This document shows positions 9,026 through 17,579 of a stretch of DNA of 64,000 nt, piece by piece. Made by a program: the position numbers and the translations under genes. This stretch comes from Eubacteriales bacterium (lineage in GTDB: Bacteria > Bacillota > Clostridia > Lachnospirales > Lachnospiraceae). The stretch spans positions 186,001 through 250,000 of the forward strand of contig JAUNGT010000001.1 in the NCBI GenBank assembly GCA_030524455.1. The letters are read 5' to 3'. Each line of letters begins with the position of its first letter. Position 1 is the first letter of the stretch. The notes under the pieces are model-generated. The model did no database searches. It saw only the letters and a program-made list of their open reading frames with translations, and was not told where the DNA came from.

Positions 9026-9054
9026 TTGACGGAAGGGTAGCCTGCGTTTATAAT
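9026..9054 (+). promoter_or_regulatory. Promoter of the yicC-remA-gmk-rpoZ operon
   Basis: TTGACG (9026-9031), 17-base spacer, perfect TATAAT (9049-9054), 47 bases before yicC. A strong vegetative promoter by sequence. Confidence 0.75.
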
Positions 9055-9100
9055 AAGGGGATATGATAAGGGCGGAAGTGCCCGAAGGAATGGAGAACAG

Positions 9101-9979
9101 ATGATTAAGAGCATGACGGGGTTCGGCAGATGTGAGGTCTGCAGGGACAGCCGGAAGTTTACGGTGGAGTTAAAATCAGTCAACCACCGGTATCTGGACG
9201 TCAATATCAAGATGCCCAAAAAGCTCAACCTTTTTGAGGCACAGATCCGCAGTCTTTTAAAGGAGTACATCTCCCGGGGCAAGGTGGATGTCTATATCAC
9301 CTGCGAGGATATGGGCACGGGCCGGGTGGGTCTGCGCTATAACCGGGAGCTGGCGGTTCGGTATGTGGAGTACCTGCGGCAGATATCGGAGGAGTTTGGG
9401 CTGGAGGAAGAGCTTCGGCCGTCCGTGATTGCCCGGTTTCCGGAGGTTTTTTCCATGGATGAGGAACAGACCGACGAGGAGGATACCTGGCGGATGCTGG
9501 AGGAGGCGCTGCGGGGCGCGGCAGAGGGCTTTGTGGAGATGCGGACCCGGGAGGGCAGCGCGCTGCAGGAGGATCTTCTGGCAAAGCTGGAGGAGATGCA
9601 GGGACATGTGGCCTTTATCCGGGAGCGCTCCCCGAAGATCGTGGCCGAGTACCGGCAGCGCATTTTTGAGCGGGTGCAGGAGCTTTTGGGCGACGTCAAG
9701 GCGGACGAGGCAAGACTTCTGACCGAGGTGACGGTGTTCGCGGACAAGGTCTGCGTGGACGAGGAGATCGTCCGGCTGCAGAGCCATATTTCCGCCGTCA
9801 AAAAAGAGCTGCGGAAGGGAAGCGGCGTGGGACGCAAGCTGGATTTTCTGGCGCAGGAGATGAATCGGGAGGCAAACACGATTCTGTCAAAGACCACGGA
9901 CCTGGCGATTTCCGACCGGGGTATCGAGCTGAAGACCCTGATCGAGAAGGTGCGGGAACAGATACAGAACATAGAATAG
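9101..9979 (+). CDS. yicC: YicC/YloC family endoribonuclease
   Basis: 292 aa. It begins with the hallmark MIKSMTGFGR and has the N-terminal YicC domain and the C-terminal DUF1732 domain (about residues 205-292, ending GIELKTLIEKVREQIQNIE). Members are known or proposed to be metal-dependent endoribonucleases involved in RNA decay. It is the first gene after the promoter at 9026 and is followed closely by remA, gmk and rpoZ, the standard Firmicutes order. Function is taken from family knowledge. Confidence 0.9.
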   Translation: MIKSMTGFGRCEVCRDSRKFTVELKSVNHRYLDVNIKMPKKLNLFEAQIRSLLKEYISRGKVDVYITCEDMGTGRVGLRYNRELAVRYVEYLRQISEEFGLEEELRPSVIARFPEVFSMDEEQTDEEDTWRMLEEALRGAAEGFVEMRTREGSALQEDLLAKLEEMQGHVAFIRERSPKIVAEYRQRIFERVQELLGDVKADEARLLTEVTVFADKVCVDEEIVRLQSHISAVKKELRKGSGVGRKLDFLAQEMNREANTILSKTTDLAISDRGIELKTLIEKVREQIQNIE

Positions 9980-9988
9980 AGGCGCGCA

Positions 9989-10273
9989 GTGAGTCAGTTT
10001 ATCCATATCGGCTTTGGCAATATTGTAAATACGGATAAGATTATCGCGGTGGTAAGCCCGGAGTCCGCCCCGGTCAAGCGGATGGTCCAGCGGGCCAAGG
10101 AGGCCGGGACGGCGGTGGATGCCACCCAGGGCAGACGGACGAAGGCGGTGCTGGTGATGGAAAACAGCCAGCTCATCCTTTCGGCGCTTCTGCCGGAGAC
10201 GATCGCGTCCAGGGCGCTTCTGCCGGAGGCGGCGCAGAGCGCGGAGGGAAAGGAGGAACCAGGTGAAGCATAG
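9989..10273 (+). CDS. remA: RemA-like DUF370 family DNA-binding protein
   Basis: 94 aa with a GTG start. The N-terminal 75 residues match the DUF370/RemA family (IGFGNIVNTDKIIAVVSP and SAPVKRMVQRAKE), which in Bacillus is an oligomeric DNA-binding activator of matrix and osmoprotection genes. The last 20 residues are an extra Ala/Glu-rich tail that overlaps the gmk start by 11 bases. Placed between yicC and gmk as is usual in Clostridia. The DNA-binding role is inferred from the family. Confidence 0.85.
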   Translation: MSQFIHIGFGNIVNTDKIIAVVSPESAPVKRMVQRAKEAGTAVDATQGRRTKAVLVMENSQLILSALLPETIASRALLPEAAQSAEGKEEPGEA

Positions 10274-10898
10274 AGGCGTGTTGTTTGTGGTGTCCGGTTT
10301 TTCCGGCGTGGGCAAGGGAACTCTGGTAAAGGAGCTGGTCAGGCGGTATGACAATTACGCGCTGTCCGTCTCCATGACGACGAGGACGCCCCGCAAAAAC
10401 GAGGTGGACGGCGTTTCCTATTTTTTTGTGAGCAGAGAAGAATTTGAGCGCACGATCCGTCAGGACGGGCTGATCGAGTACGCCAGCTATCTGGAAAATT
10501 ATTACGGTACACCCAGGGCATGGGTGGAGCAGCAGATGGACGAGGGCCGGGACGTGATCCTGGAGATTGAGGTGCAGGGCGCGCTGAAGGTGAAGGAGAA
10601 GTTCCCGGAGGCGGTGCTTTTGTTTGTCCTGCCGCCCTCTGCGAGAGAGCTAAAGCGCCGGCTGGAGAGCCGGGGCACCGAAAGCGCAGAGACGGTTTTA
10701 AAGCGCCTGAAAAGGGCCCGGGAGGAGGCTGAGTTTATCCCGGACTACGATTATCAGGTGGTAAACGATAAGCTGGAGGATTGCTTAAAGCAGATCCACG
10801 GAATCGTCTGCGCGGCCCACGGCAGGCCGGCATTGAATCAGGAATTTGACAACCAGTTAAAGGGAGAGCTGGAGGCTCTCGTGAAAGGAGAAAATTGA
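10263..10898 (+). CDS. gmk: Guanylate kinase
   Basis: 211 aa; makes GDP from GMP and ATP. The P-loop SGFSGVGKGT (about residue 11), the GMP-binding stretch TTRTPRKNEVDG with Ser/Arg residues and the lid region (SRGTESAETVLKRL) are present. Start is a GTG at 10263 preceded by GGAGGAACCAG and overlapping remA. It is followed one base later by rpoZ. The length is family-normal. Confidence 0.95.
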   Translation: MKHRGVLFVVSGFSGVGKGTLVKELVRRYDNYALSVSMTTRTPRKNEVDGVSYFFVSREEFERTIRQDGLIEYASYLENYYGTPRAWVEQQMDEGRDVILEIEVQGALKVKEKFPEAVLLFVLPPSARELKRRLESRGTESAETVLKRLKRAREEAEFIPDYDYQVVNDKLEDCLKQIHGIVCAAHGRPALNQEFDNQLKGELEALVKGEN

Positions 10899-10899
10899 T

Positions 10900-11148
10900 A
10901 TGCTGCATCCTTCTTATTCGGATCTGATGAAAGTGGTAAACAGCGAGGTTGAGCCCGGCGAGGAGAAGATCGTCAACAGCCGTTATTCCATCGTGATGGC
11001 AACGGCAAAGCGGGCCAGACAGATTATTGGCGGGCATGAGCCGCTGGTCCGCATCAAGCCCGGCGAGAAGCCGCTTTCCATCGCAGTCGAGGAGCTGCGT
11101 CAGGGAAAGCTGAAAATCCTGGGCGAAGAGGAGGCGCAGGAAGAGTAA
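10900..11148 (+). CDS. rpoZ: RNA polymerase omega subunit
   Basis: 82 aa. The small subunit that wraps the beta-prime C-terminus and helps assembly of RNA polymerase. The conserved segment NSRYSIVMATAKRARQI (about residues 26-42) is the omega signature. AAAGGAG precedes the ATG, one base after the gmk stop, so gmk and rpoZ are translationally linked. Confidence 0.92.
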   Translation: MLHPSYSDLMKVVNSEVEPGEEKIVNSRYSIVMATAKRARQIIGGHEPLVRIKPGEKPLSIAVEELRQGKLKILGEEEAQEE

Positions 11149-11172
11149 AGCGCGGCCCGGAAAGGAAGTTTT

Positions 11173-12510
11173 ATGCAGATTTTGTTTGTATCCCTGGGTT
11201 GTGACAAAAACCTGGTGGACACGGAGATGATGCTTGGGCTGCTGGCCGAGAAGGGATATACCTTTACGGATGATGAAAACAGCGCCGATGTGGCTGTGGT
11301 CAACAGCTGCTGCTTCATCAACGATGCCAAGGAGGAGAGCATCAACAGCATCCTTGAGCTTGCGGAATTAAAAAAAGAAGGACAGCTCAGGGCGCTGATT
11401 GTCTGCGGCTGTCTGGCACAGCGCTACCAGGATGAAATCCAGCAGGAGATCCCGGAGGTGGACGCGATTCTGGGAACGACCGCCATCGACCGCATCGTGG
11501 AAACGGTAGAACAGGTGCTCGCCGGAAGGGCGGAGAACCATCTGGAGGATATCGACAGGCCCTGCGTGTACGGGACGCCCAGAAGCGTCACCACCGGGGG
11601 ACATTTTGCCTACTTAAAGATCGCGGAGGGCTGCAACAAGCGCTGCACCTACTGCGTGATTCCTTCCGTGCGCGGCAATTACCGCTCTGTCCCGATGGAA
11701 TCTCTGGTGAGGGAGGCCAAAAAGCTGGTGGAAAACGGCGCCAGGGAGCTGATTCTGGTGGCGCAGGAGACGACCGTTTACGGGGTGGATCTGTACGGGG
11801 AAAAGATGCTGCCGGAGCTTTTGCGCAAGCTCTGTCTGATCGAGGGCCTGGTCTGGATCCGTCTGCTCTACTGCTATCCGGAGGAGATCACGGAGGAGCT
11901 GATTGGCGTGATAAAGCAGGAGCCCAAGATTTGTCACTATCTGGATATGCCCATCCAGCACGCCTCCGACAGGATCCTTGCCCGGATGGGGCGGCGTACC
12001 CGCCGGGAGGAGCTGGAGGATATCATCGCAAGGCTGCGGGAGCAGATCCCCGATATCTGCCTGCGCACTACCCTCATTTCCGGGTTTCCCGGGGAGACGG
12101 ACAAGGATCACGAGGAACTGATGGATTTTGTCAATACGATAGAATTTGATCGGCTGGGCGTTTTCACCTATTCCCAGGAGGAAAACACGCCGGCGGCCGA
12201 GATGCCCGATCAGGTGCCGGAGGAGGTCAAGAAGCAGCGGCAGGAGGAGATCATGGCGCTGCAGCAGGATATCGCGTTTGACAAGGACGAATCCATGATC
12301 GGACGCACGCTTTTGGCGATGATCGAGGGAAAGATGCCGGAGGAAAACGCCTATGTGGCGCGCACCTACCGGGATGCGCCCAATGTGGACGGGTATCTGT
12401 TTGTCAACAGCTCCCGGGAACTGATGACGGGAGATTTCGTGCAGGTGCGGGTCACCGGCGCGTATGAGTATGATCTGATAGGAGAACTGGAAGATGAATT
12501 TACCAAATAA
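11173..12510 (+). CDS. rimO: Ribosomal protein S12 methylthiotransferase RimO
   Basis: 445 aa. A radical-SAM enzyme that adds a methylthio group to an aspartate of ribosomal protein S12. The three domains are visible: the N-terminal UPF0004 domain with its cysteines (SLGCDKN, NSCCFI, VCGCLAQR), the radical-SAM core with CNKRCTYC (about residue 155), and a C-terminal TRAM domain. AAAGGAAG precedes the ATG. It overlaps pgsA by 17 bases. It is distinguished from MiaB by the start and length pattern; confidence in RimO over MiaB is good. Confidence 0.92.
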   Translation: MQILFVSLGCDKNLVDTEMMLGLLAEKGYTFTDDENSADVAVVNSCCFINDAKEESINSILELAELKKEGQLRALIVCGCLAQRYQDEIQQEIPEVDAILGTTAIDRIVETVEQVLAGRAENHLEDIDRPCVYGTPRSVTTGGHFAYLKIAEGCNKRCTYCVIPSVRGNYRSVPMESLVREAKKLVENGARELILVAQETTVYGVDLYGEKMLPELLRKLCLIEGLVWIRLLYCYPEEITEELIGVIKQEPKICHYLDMPIQHASDRILARMGRRTRREELEDIIARLREQIPDICLRTTLISGFPGETDKDHEELMDFVNTIEFDRLGVFTYSQEENTPAAEMPDQVPEEVKKQRQEEIMALQQDIAFDKDESMIGRTLLAMIEGKMPEENAYVARTYRDAPNVDGYLFVNSSRELMTGDFVQVRVTGAYEYDLIGELEDEFTK

Positions 12511-13030
12511 GCTGACGATCCTGAGAGTGATCATGATTCCCTTTTTTGTGGTGTTTATGCTGACCGGCTGGGGCGGGGAGGCCTCCCGCTGGATCAGTCT
12601 GGCAATTTTTATCGTCGCCAGTCTGACGGATCTTCTGGACGGCCACATTGCCCGCAAGTACAATCTGATAACCAATTTCGGGAAATTTATGGATCCGCTG
12701 GCGGATAAGCTGCTTGTCTGCTCCGCCATGATCTGCCTGGTGGAGATGGGGCGCATCCCCTCCTGGATTGTGATTATCATCATCAGCCGGGAATTTATTA
12801 TCAGCGGGTTCCGTCTGGTGGCGGCGGACAATGGCCGTGTGATTGCCGCAAGCTACTGGGGCAAGTTTAAGACAACCTTTCAGATGCTGATGATCTGCCT
12901 GATGATCGCCAATCTGGCGCCCCTGTCGATTCTGACGGCGGCGGTGATGTGGATCGCGCTGATCCTGACGGTTGTTTCGCTGATTGATTATCTGGTAAAA
13001 AACAAGGATGTGCTGGCGGACCAGCACTGA
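12494..13030 (+). CDS. pgsA: CDP-diacylglycerol-glycerol-3-phosphate 3-phosphatidyltransferase
   Basis: 178 aa membrane enzyme making phosphatidylglycerophosphate, the committed step to phosphatidylglycerol. The CDP-alcohol phosphotransferase motif is complete: DLLDGHIAR, then eight residues, G, three residues, D, three residues, D (about residues 50-76). Four to five hydrophobic helices are evident. The start lies within the rimO end. A stem-loop follows 19 bases after the stop. Confidence 0.94.
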   Translation: MNLPNKLTILRVIMIPFFVVFMLTGWGGEASRWISLAIFIVASLTDLLDGHIARKYNLITNFGKFMDPLADKLLVCSAMICLVEMGRIPSWIVIIIISREFIISGFRLVAADNGRVIAASYWGKFKTTFQMLMICLMIANLAPLSILTAAVMWIALILTVVSLIDYLVKNKDVLADQH

Positions 13031-13048
13031 GCATAAGAGAATACGGGA

Positions 13049-13086
13049 GGGGCAGCAAAGATCACAGGCTTTTTGCTGCCCCATTT
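13049..13086 (+). terminator. Intrinsic terminator after pgsA
   Basis: Stem GGGGCAGCAAA (13049-13059) with TTTGCTGCCCC (13072-13082); the T-run is inside the 3' arm and only a weak ATTT follows, so termination may be partial before cinA. Confidence 0.6.
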
Positions 13087-13112
13087 CTGTAAGAAAAAAG
13101 GAGTGATATTTT

Positions 13113-14366
13113 ATGACAGTGGAGCTGATTTCAGTAGGAACGGAGATTCTTCTTGGAAATATCGTCAACACCAACGCCGCCTGGCTTGCGGAGCGGTGCG
13201 CGGCTTTGGGACTTTCCTGCTACCACCAGAGCGTGGTGGGGGACAACGGGGAGCGTCTGCGCGAGGCGATCGGGACGGCCCTGGGACGGTCGGAGCTGGT
13301 GATTTTATCCGGAGGGCTGGGGCCCACCACGGACGATCTGACCAAGGAGACGGCGGCGGAAGTGTTTCAGGCAGAGCTGGTGATGGACGAGCACAGCCTG
13401 GAGCGGATTGAGACGCATTTTATGGAGCGCCGCCTGGAAATGACGGAGAATAACAAGAAGCAGGCGCTGGTGCCGACGGGCGCTCTCGTGCTGGACAACG
13501 ACAACGGGACTGCGCCGGGGCTTTTGCTGGAAAAGGACGGAAAGCGGATGATTCTGCTGCCCGGGCCTCCCAACGAGCTGGTTCCGATGTTTGAGAAAAA
13601 GGTGGCCCCCATCCTGCAGGGCCTCCAGCCCGGCGTCCTTTATTCCAGGACGGTGAAGCTGTGCGGCATCGGGGAGAGCAAGGCCGCGGCGCAGGTGCAG
13701 GATCTGATCGACAGCCAGACCAATCCCACCATCGCGCCCTACGCCAAGACCGGGGAGGTGCACCTTAGGGTGACGGCCCGCGCGGACAGCCGGGAGGCGG
13801 CAAAGGCGCTTGTGAAGCCTGCGGTGAAGGAGCTGAAGCGCCGTTTCGGACGGGCGGTGTACACCACAAGGGAGGAGCGCACGCTGGAGGAGGCGGTGGT
13901 AAAGCTTTTGAAGGAACGAAACATGACCGTAGCCTTCGCAGAGTCCTGCACCGGCGGCCTGCTGGCCGGGCGCCTGGTCAATGCGCCGGGAGCGTCGGCC
14001 GTGTTTGAAACCGGCTACATTACCTATGCCAATAAGGCGAAGCGGAAGCTTCTTGGCGTCAGGAAGGAAACCTTAAAGGCTTTCGGCGCGGTCAGCGCCC
14101 GGACCGCGGCTCAGATGGCGGAGGGAGCGGCGAGAGCCTCCGGCGCGGAGGCGGCAGTGTCCGTCACCGGAATCGCCGGGCCCGACGGGGGTACGGACGA
14201 AAAGCCGGTGGGACTTGTGTATCTGGGCTGCTATGTGCAGGGTACGGTGTGGACCAGAGAGTGCCGTTTTTTGGGGAACCGCGCAAAGATCCGGGAATCC
14301 GCAGTCGCAGCGGCGCTTACCTTCCTGCGCAGCTGTATTCTGGAGGACCGGGCTTATAAAGAATAA
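13113..14366 (+). CDS. cinA: Competence/damage-inducible protein CinA (NMN amidohydrolase type)
   Basis: 417 aa two-domain protein. The N-terminal half is a molybdopterin-binding-like domain (SVGTEILLG at residue 6, SGGLGPTTDDLT at about 67); the C-terminal half is the CinA deamidase domain (ESCTGGLLAGRLV at about 277, SVTGIAGPDGGT at about 350). Family members deamidate NMN in NAD salvage and often sit beside recA, as here. AAAAGGAGTG precedes the ATG. Confidence 0.93.
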   Translation: MTVELISVGTEILLGNIVNTNAAWLAERCAALGLSCYHQSVVGDNGERLREAIGTALGRSELVILSGGLGPTTDDLTKETAAEVFQAELVMDEHSLERIETHFMERRLEMTENNKKQALVPTGALVLDNDNGTAPGLLLEKDGKRMILLPGPPNELVPMFEKKVAPILQGLQPGVLYSRTVKLCGIGESKAAAQVQDLIDSQTNPTIAPYAKTGEVHLRVTARADSREAAKALVKPAVKELKRRFGRAVYTTREERTLEEAVVKLLKERNMTVAFAESCTGGLLAGRLVNAPGASAVFETGYITYANKAKRKLLGVRKETLKAFGAVSARTAAQMAEGAARASGAEAAVSVTGIAGPDGGTDEKPVGLVYLGCYVQGTVWTRECRFLGNRAKIRESAVAAALTFLRSCILEDRAYKE

Positions 14367-14378
14367 AAGGGGATCGGA

Positions 14379-15332
14379 ATGGGAGTAAAAGAGAGACAGG
14401 GGGAATTTTGCCCGAAATGCGGCGGGCGGATGGAAGAAGGAGAGTGCAGCTTCTGCGGCTTTCGGCCCGGGGAGACAGAGGACGCTCCGGATAAGGGACA
14501 CTGTCCGGGAGGATATCGGACAGCGGTTCTGGCAGGGCTTGCGGCTTTTGCCCTGCTGCTTTCCCTCGCAATGTTTTTGCTGGTCAGAGGAGCTTCATCG
14601 GATGGGCCCGGGCTCCGGGCCGCCTTTTCCGAATTTCTGGAGCAGTTTCGCGGCGGCAGGGAGGAGGATGACGGGGAGGATTATGTGCCGTCTTCGTCCG
14701 ACGAATATTATAAAAAGATTACGGACGCGCTGCGCAGCGACCTTTCCTACCGCGTCCGGTGGCTGGAGACGGATCTGGAGCGCAGGGAGGGGGACGCCTC
14801 CTTTTACGCTCTGTATCCGGAGCTGGAGGGGGAGCTTCCGAACCGCGACAGCTTAAACGGCCTGATTGCCAGGGAAGCGCTTTTTTACAGGGATTCCTGT
14901 CAGCTTTATCTGGAGCAGGGCTACGATTCCTGTCATGTCCAGAGCTTTGGCTATGTGACCTACATGGACGAGGAACGGCTGAGCATCGTGTACGATGAGC
15001 GTGTTTATCTGAACGACAGGAAATTTCCGGGGCTGTTTGCCCTGAACATCGATGTGCGCACGGGCACGGTTCTGAAGCTTCAGGATCTGCTTGTCTATGA
15101 CCGGGAGCTGGCAGAGTGCTTCCGCAGCCGGGTCGCGGCTCAGAACGGGGAGGAGCTGGACAAAGAGCTGTGGACGGATGCGCTTTTGTCTCAGCTGCTT
15201 TCCTCGGAATCGGGTGTGGCCTTCTACACGCCGGTGGGGCTGGAGCTCGGATTTAATTACAACGGTGTAAACGGCCGGTATGGCTGGGTCACCGCGACAA
15301 TCAAGGATTATGAAAGATTTCTCCAACGGTAA
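14379..15332 (+). CDS. Zinc-ribbon membrane protein with RsiV-like DUF3298 domain
   Basis: 317 aa. Residues 8-30 form a zinc ribbon (FCPKCGGR and CSFCGF), residues about 48-68 are one transmembrane helix, and residues about 110-317 form an extracytoplasmic domain. The last 110 residues (FALNIDVRTGTVLKLQDLL, GVAFYTPVGLELGFNYN) resemble the DUF3298 domain of RsiV-type anti-sigma factors. No ECF sigma gene is adjacent, so a signalling role is only a guess. GGGGAT precedes the ATG, 12 bases after cinA. Confidence 0.65.
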   Translation: MGVKERQGEFCPKCGGRMEEGECSFCGFRPGETEDAPDKGHCPGGYRTAVLAGLAAFALLLSLAMFLLVRGASSDGPGLRAAFSEFLEQFRGGREEDDGEDYVPSSSDEYYKKITDALRSDLSYRVRWLETDLERREGDASFYALYPELEGELPNRDSLNGLIAREALFYRDSCQLYLEQGYDSCHVQSFGYVTYMDEERLSIVYDERVYLNDRKFPGLFALNIDVRTGTVLKLQDLLVYDRELAECFRSRVAAQNGEELDKELWTDALLSQLLSSESGVAFYTPVGLELGFNYNGVNGRYGWVTATIKDYERFLQR

Positions 15333-15386
15333 CGGCTTCACGGTAACGGCTTCGCCGAAAAAGGAGTGTACGTCCGGCCGTTTTTG

Positions 15387-15395
15387 TGCTATGAT
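15387..15395 (+). promoter_or_regulatory. Candidate extended -10 element before a terminator
   Basis: TGCTATGAT-type element (TATGAT at 15390-15395) with no good -35. A perfect terminator lies 20 bases downstream, so any transcript would be about 40 nt. Weakly supported. Confidence 0.25.
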
Positions 15396-15414
15396 AAAAA
15401 GGTCAAAGCTTCCG

Positions 15415-15445
15415 GGCCTGTCCGAGTTTGGACAGGCCTTTTTAT
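15415..15445 (+). terminator. Intrinsic terminator upstream of recA
   Basis: Perfect nine-pair stem GGCCTGTCC (15415-15423), loop GAGTTT, GGACAGGCC (15430-15438), then TTTTTATTT. It ends transcription from the upstream gene and isolates recA. The remaining bases 15446-15590 of this 327-base intergenic stretch show no feature I can name. Confidence 0.85.
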
Positions 15446-15590
15446 TTCAAAACGAAATCTGTTCTCACGCCTTAAGCAGCAAGTGTTTGAGGCTGCCTTG
15501 AACGGAAATCCCCGTGTTGTCACTGGTCACGGAACGATCAGTAACCCTGTGTTTCCCATAAGAGAAAATGTATGCCGCACATTTTCGGTG

Positions 15591-15640
15591 TTGACAAAGG
15601 ACGCCGGATGTTTTATGATATCAAAAAGAACATCCGTTCT
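15591..15640 (+). promoter_or_regulatory. recA promoter with LexA (SOS) operator
   Basis: Consensus TTGACA (15591-15596), 17-base spacer, TATGAT (15614-15619). At the start-point region lies AGAACATCCGTTCT (15627-15640), a GAAC-N4-GTTC palindrome of the Gram-positive LexA box type, placed so that a bound repressor would block transcription. Confidence 0.85.
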
Positions 15641-15659
15641 ATTGATGAGGAGAAGAATC

Positions 15660-16709
15660 ATGGAAAGAGAAGAGAAGATAAAGGCGCTTGACGCCGCGAT
15701 TGCGAAGCTTGAGAAGGAGTACGGCAAGGGTGCGGTCATGAAGCTGGGCGATCCCGCCAATCAGATGAACGTGGAGACGATTCCCACCGGCTCGCTGAGC
15801 CTGGATATTGCCCTGGGACTGGGCGGCATCCCCAAGGGCCGCGTGGTGGAGATCTACGGCCCGGAGTCCAGCGGTAAGACGACCGTCACCCTGCACATGA
15901 TTGCGGAGGTACAGAAGAACGGCGGGATTGCGGGCTTTATCGACGCAGAGCACGCGCTGGATCCGGTCTATGCGAAGAATATTGGGGTGGATATCGACAA
16001 TCTCTATATTTCCCAGCCGGACAACGGCGAGCAGGCGCTGGAGATTGCGGAGACGATGGTGCGCTCCGGGGCCATTGATATTGTGGTGGTGGACTCCGTG
16101 GCGGCCCTGGTGCCCAAAGCGGAGATCGAAGGAGACATGGGAGACAGCCATGTGGGACTGCAGGCGCGTCTGATGTCCCAGGCGCTGCGCAAGCTGACCG
16201 GCATTATCAGCAAGTCCAACTGTACCGTGGTATTTATCAACCAGCTGCGTGAGAAGGTTGGCGTGATGTTCGGCAATCCGGAGACCACCACCGGCGGACG
16301 CGCGCTGAAGTTCTATGCCTCCGTCCGCCTGGATGTGCGCCGGATCGAGTCGCTCAAGCAGGGAGGCGAGGTGGTGGGCAACCGCACCCGTGTCAAGGTA
16401 GTGAAGAATAAGATCGCACCCCCCTTTAAGGAGGCAGAGTTCGATATCATGTTCGGAGAAGGGATCTCCACTTTCGGGGATATCCTGGATCTTGCCGCCA
16501 ACATCAATGTGGTGAACAAGAGCGGCGCCTGGTACGCCTACGAGGGAGCCAAGATCGGTCAGGGACGGGAGAACGCCAAGACCTACTTAAAGGAGCATCC
16601 GGAGGTGGCCGCAGAGATCGAGAACAAGGTGCGGGAGCACTACGGCTTAAAGGATAAGACGGAAGGCCCGGCGCAGGCTCCGGAGGAGCCCGAAGAGACA
16701 GCGGAATAA
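15660..16709 (+). CDS. recA: Recombinase RecA
   Basis: 349 aa. It forms filaments on single-stranded DNA, drives strand exchange and stimulates LexA self-cleavage. The Walker [10 protein letters not shown] begins at residue 67; the L2-loop region [20 protein letters not shown] and the C-terminal domain are normal, with an acidic tail. The ATG at 15660 is chosen from AGGAG (15648-15652) and from family alignment; the frame is open much further upstream, but that region holds the promoter and operator. recX follows 63 bases later. Confidence 0.97.
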   Translation: MEREEKIKALDAAIAKLEKEYGKGAVMKLGDPANQMNVETIPTGSLSLDIALGLGGIPKGRVVEIYGPESSGKTTVTLHMIAEVQKNGGIAGFIDAEHALDPVYAKNIGVDIDNLYISQPDNGEQALEIAETMVRSGAIDIVVVDSVAALVPKAEIEGDMGDSHVGLQARLMSQALRKLTGIISKSNCTVVFINQLREKVGVMFGNPETTTGGRALKFYASVRLDVRRIESLKQGGEVVGNRTRVKVVKNKIAPPFKEAEFDIMFGEGISTFGDILDLAANINVVNKSGAWYAYEGAKIGQGRENAKTYLKEHPEVAAEIENKVREHYGLKDKTEGPAQAPEEPEETAE

Positions 16710-16728
16710 AAATGAGTAATAAAAGGGT

Positions 16729-16755
16729 TACTGATCACGGAGTGAACAGTAACAT
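16729..16755 (+). repeat. Hairpin between recA and recX
   Basis: GTTACTG (16729-16735) pairs with CAGTAAC (16749-16755), with an inner CAC/GTG pair. No T-run follows, so it is not a simple terminator; it could tune recX expression relative to recA. Confidence 0.4.
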
Positions 16756-16772
16756 AGAAGGAGAGCCGGAGC

Positions 16773-17381
16773 ATGACAGTGACCGGGATAGAAGAATTGT
16801 CGCGCTCCCGCTGCAAAATTTACCTAAACGACAGCTTCGCCTTTGTCCTGTACAAAGGCGAACTGCGTTTATATGGGGTAAAGCTGCAGGAGGAGCTGAC
16901 GGAGGAAAATTACAGACAGATCACCGGAGAGCTTTTGCCCAGGCGGGCGGCCCTGCGGTGTATGAATTTGCTGAAGGCCAGGGCCTATACGGAGAGTCAG
17001 CTTCGCCGCAAGCTGTCCGAGGCGTTTTATCCGGCGGACAGTATCGAATACGCTTTGGAATATGTGAAGTCCTATCATTATGTGGATGACGCCCGCTATG
17101 CGCGGGACTACATCGAGAGCAGCAGCGGGAGAAAAAGCCGCCGCGTGATCGAGATGGAGCTGGCCCGCAGAGGGGTTCCCAGAGAACTGGTGGAGGAGGC
17201 CTTTGCAGAACAGGAGGAGGCCGGCCGCGCACCCGACGAGGAGGCGCTGGCGGCCATGTGGCTGGAGAAGAAGCACTATGATCCCAGGACGGCGGATCCG
17301 TCGGAGAAGCGCCGGATGGCGGCCTTCCTCTATCGCAGGGGGATCGGACCGTCGGCGATCCGCCGCGCCATGGAGGAGTGA
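16773..17381 (+). CDS. recX: Regulatory protein RecX
   Basis: 202 aa, a modulator that binds RecA filaments and limits their growth. It consists of helical three-helix repeats: LKARAYTESQLRRKL (about residue 68), VKSYHYVDDARYARDYI (about 95) and YRRGIGPSAIRRAM near the end are the typical RecX repeat cores. AAGGAGAG precedes the ATG. It lies directly downstream of recA and is likely in the same SOS unit. Confidence 0.9.
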   Translation: MTVTGIEELSRSRCKIYLNDSFAFVLYKGELRLYGVKLQEELTEENYRQITGELLPRRAALRCMNLLKARAYTESQLRRKLSEAFYPADSIEYALEYVKSYHYVDDARYARDYIESSSGRKSRRVIEMELARRGVPRELVEEAFAEQEEAGRAPDEEALAAMWLEKKHYDPRTADPSEKRRMAAFLYRRGIGPSAIRRAMEE

Positions 17382-17419
17382 ACCATAACGTGAATTGTGC
17401 AGGATGGTGCAGGAAGCAC

Positions 17420-17448
17420 TTGACATATGTGTTAGAATTGTATAAAAT
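17420..17448 (+). promoter_or_regulatory. Promoter of rny
   Basis: TTGACA (17420-17425), 17-base spacer, TAAAAT (17443-17448). It leaves a 5' leader of about 125 bases that ends in AAGGAGGTG (17561-17569) before the ATG of rny; the leader has no obvious riboswitch. Confidence 0.7.
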
Positions 17449-17579
17449 TGAGATGTTGTAAAATTGATTATAAGGATGTGATATTTCTGTAACGGTTCTT
17501 TTGGGCCGGGGGAAAGCCTTTTTGCATTCTATAACTGATATTGTACAATGAAAATTAAATAAGGAGGTGTTCCTGTGAT

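Noticed and set aside
15366..15659. Upstream in-frame extension of recA
   Set aside because: The extension would cross the terminator, promoter and LexA box; RecA proteins begin near the ATG at 15660.
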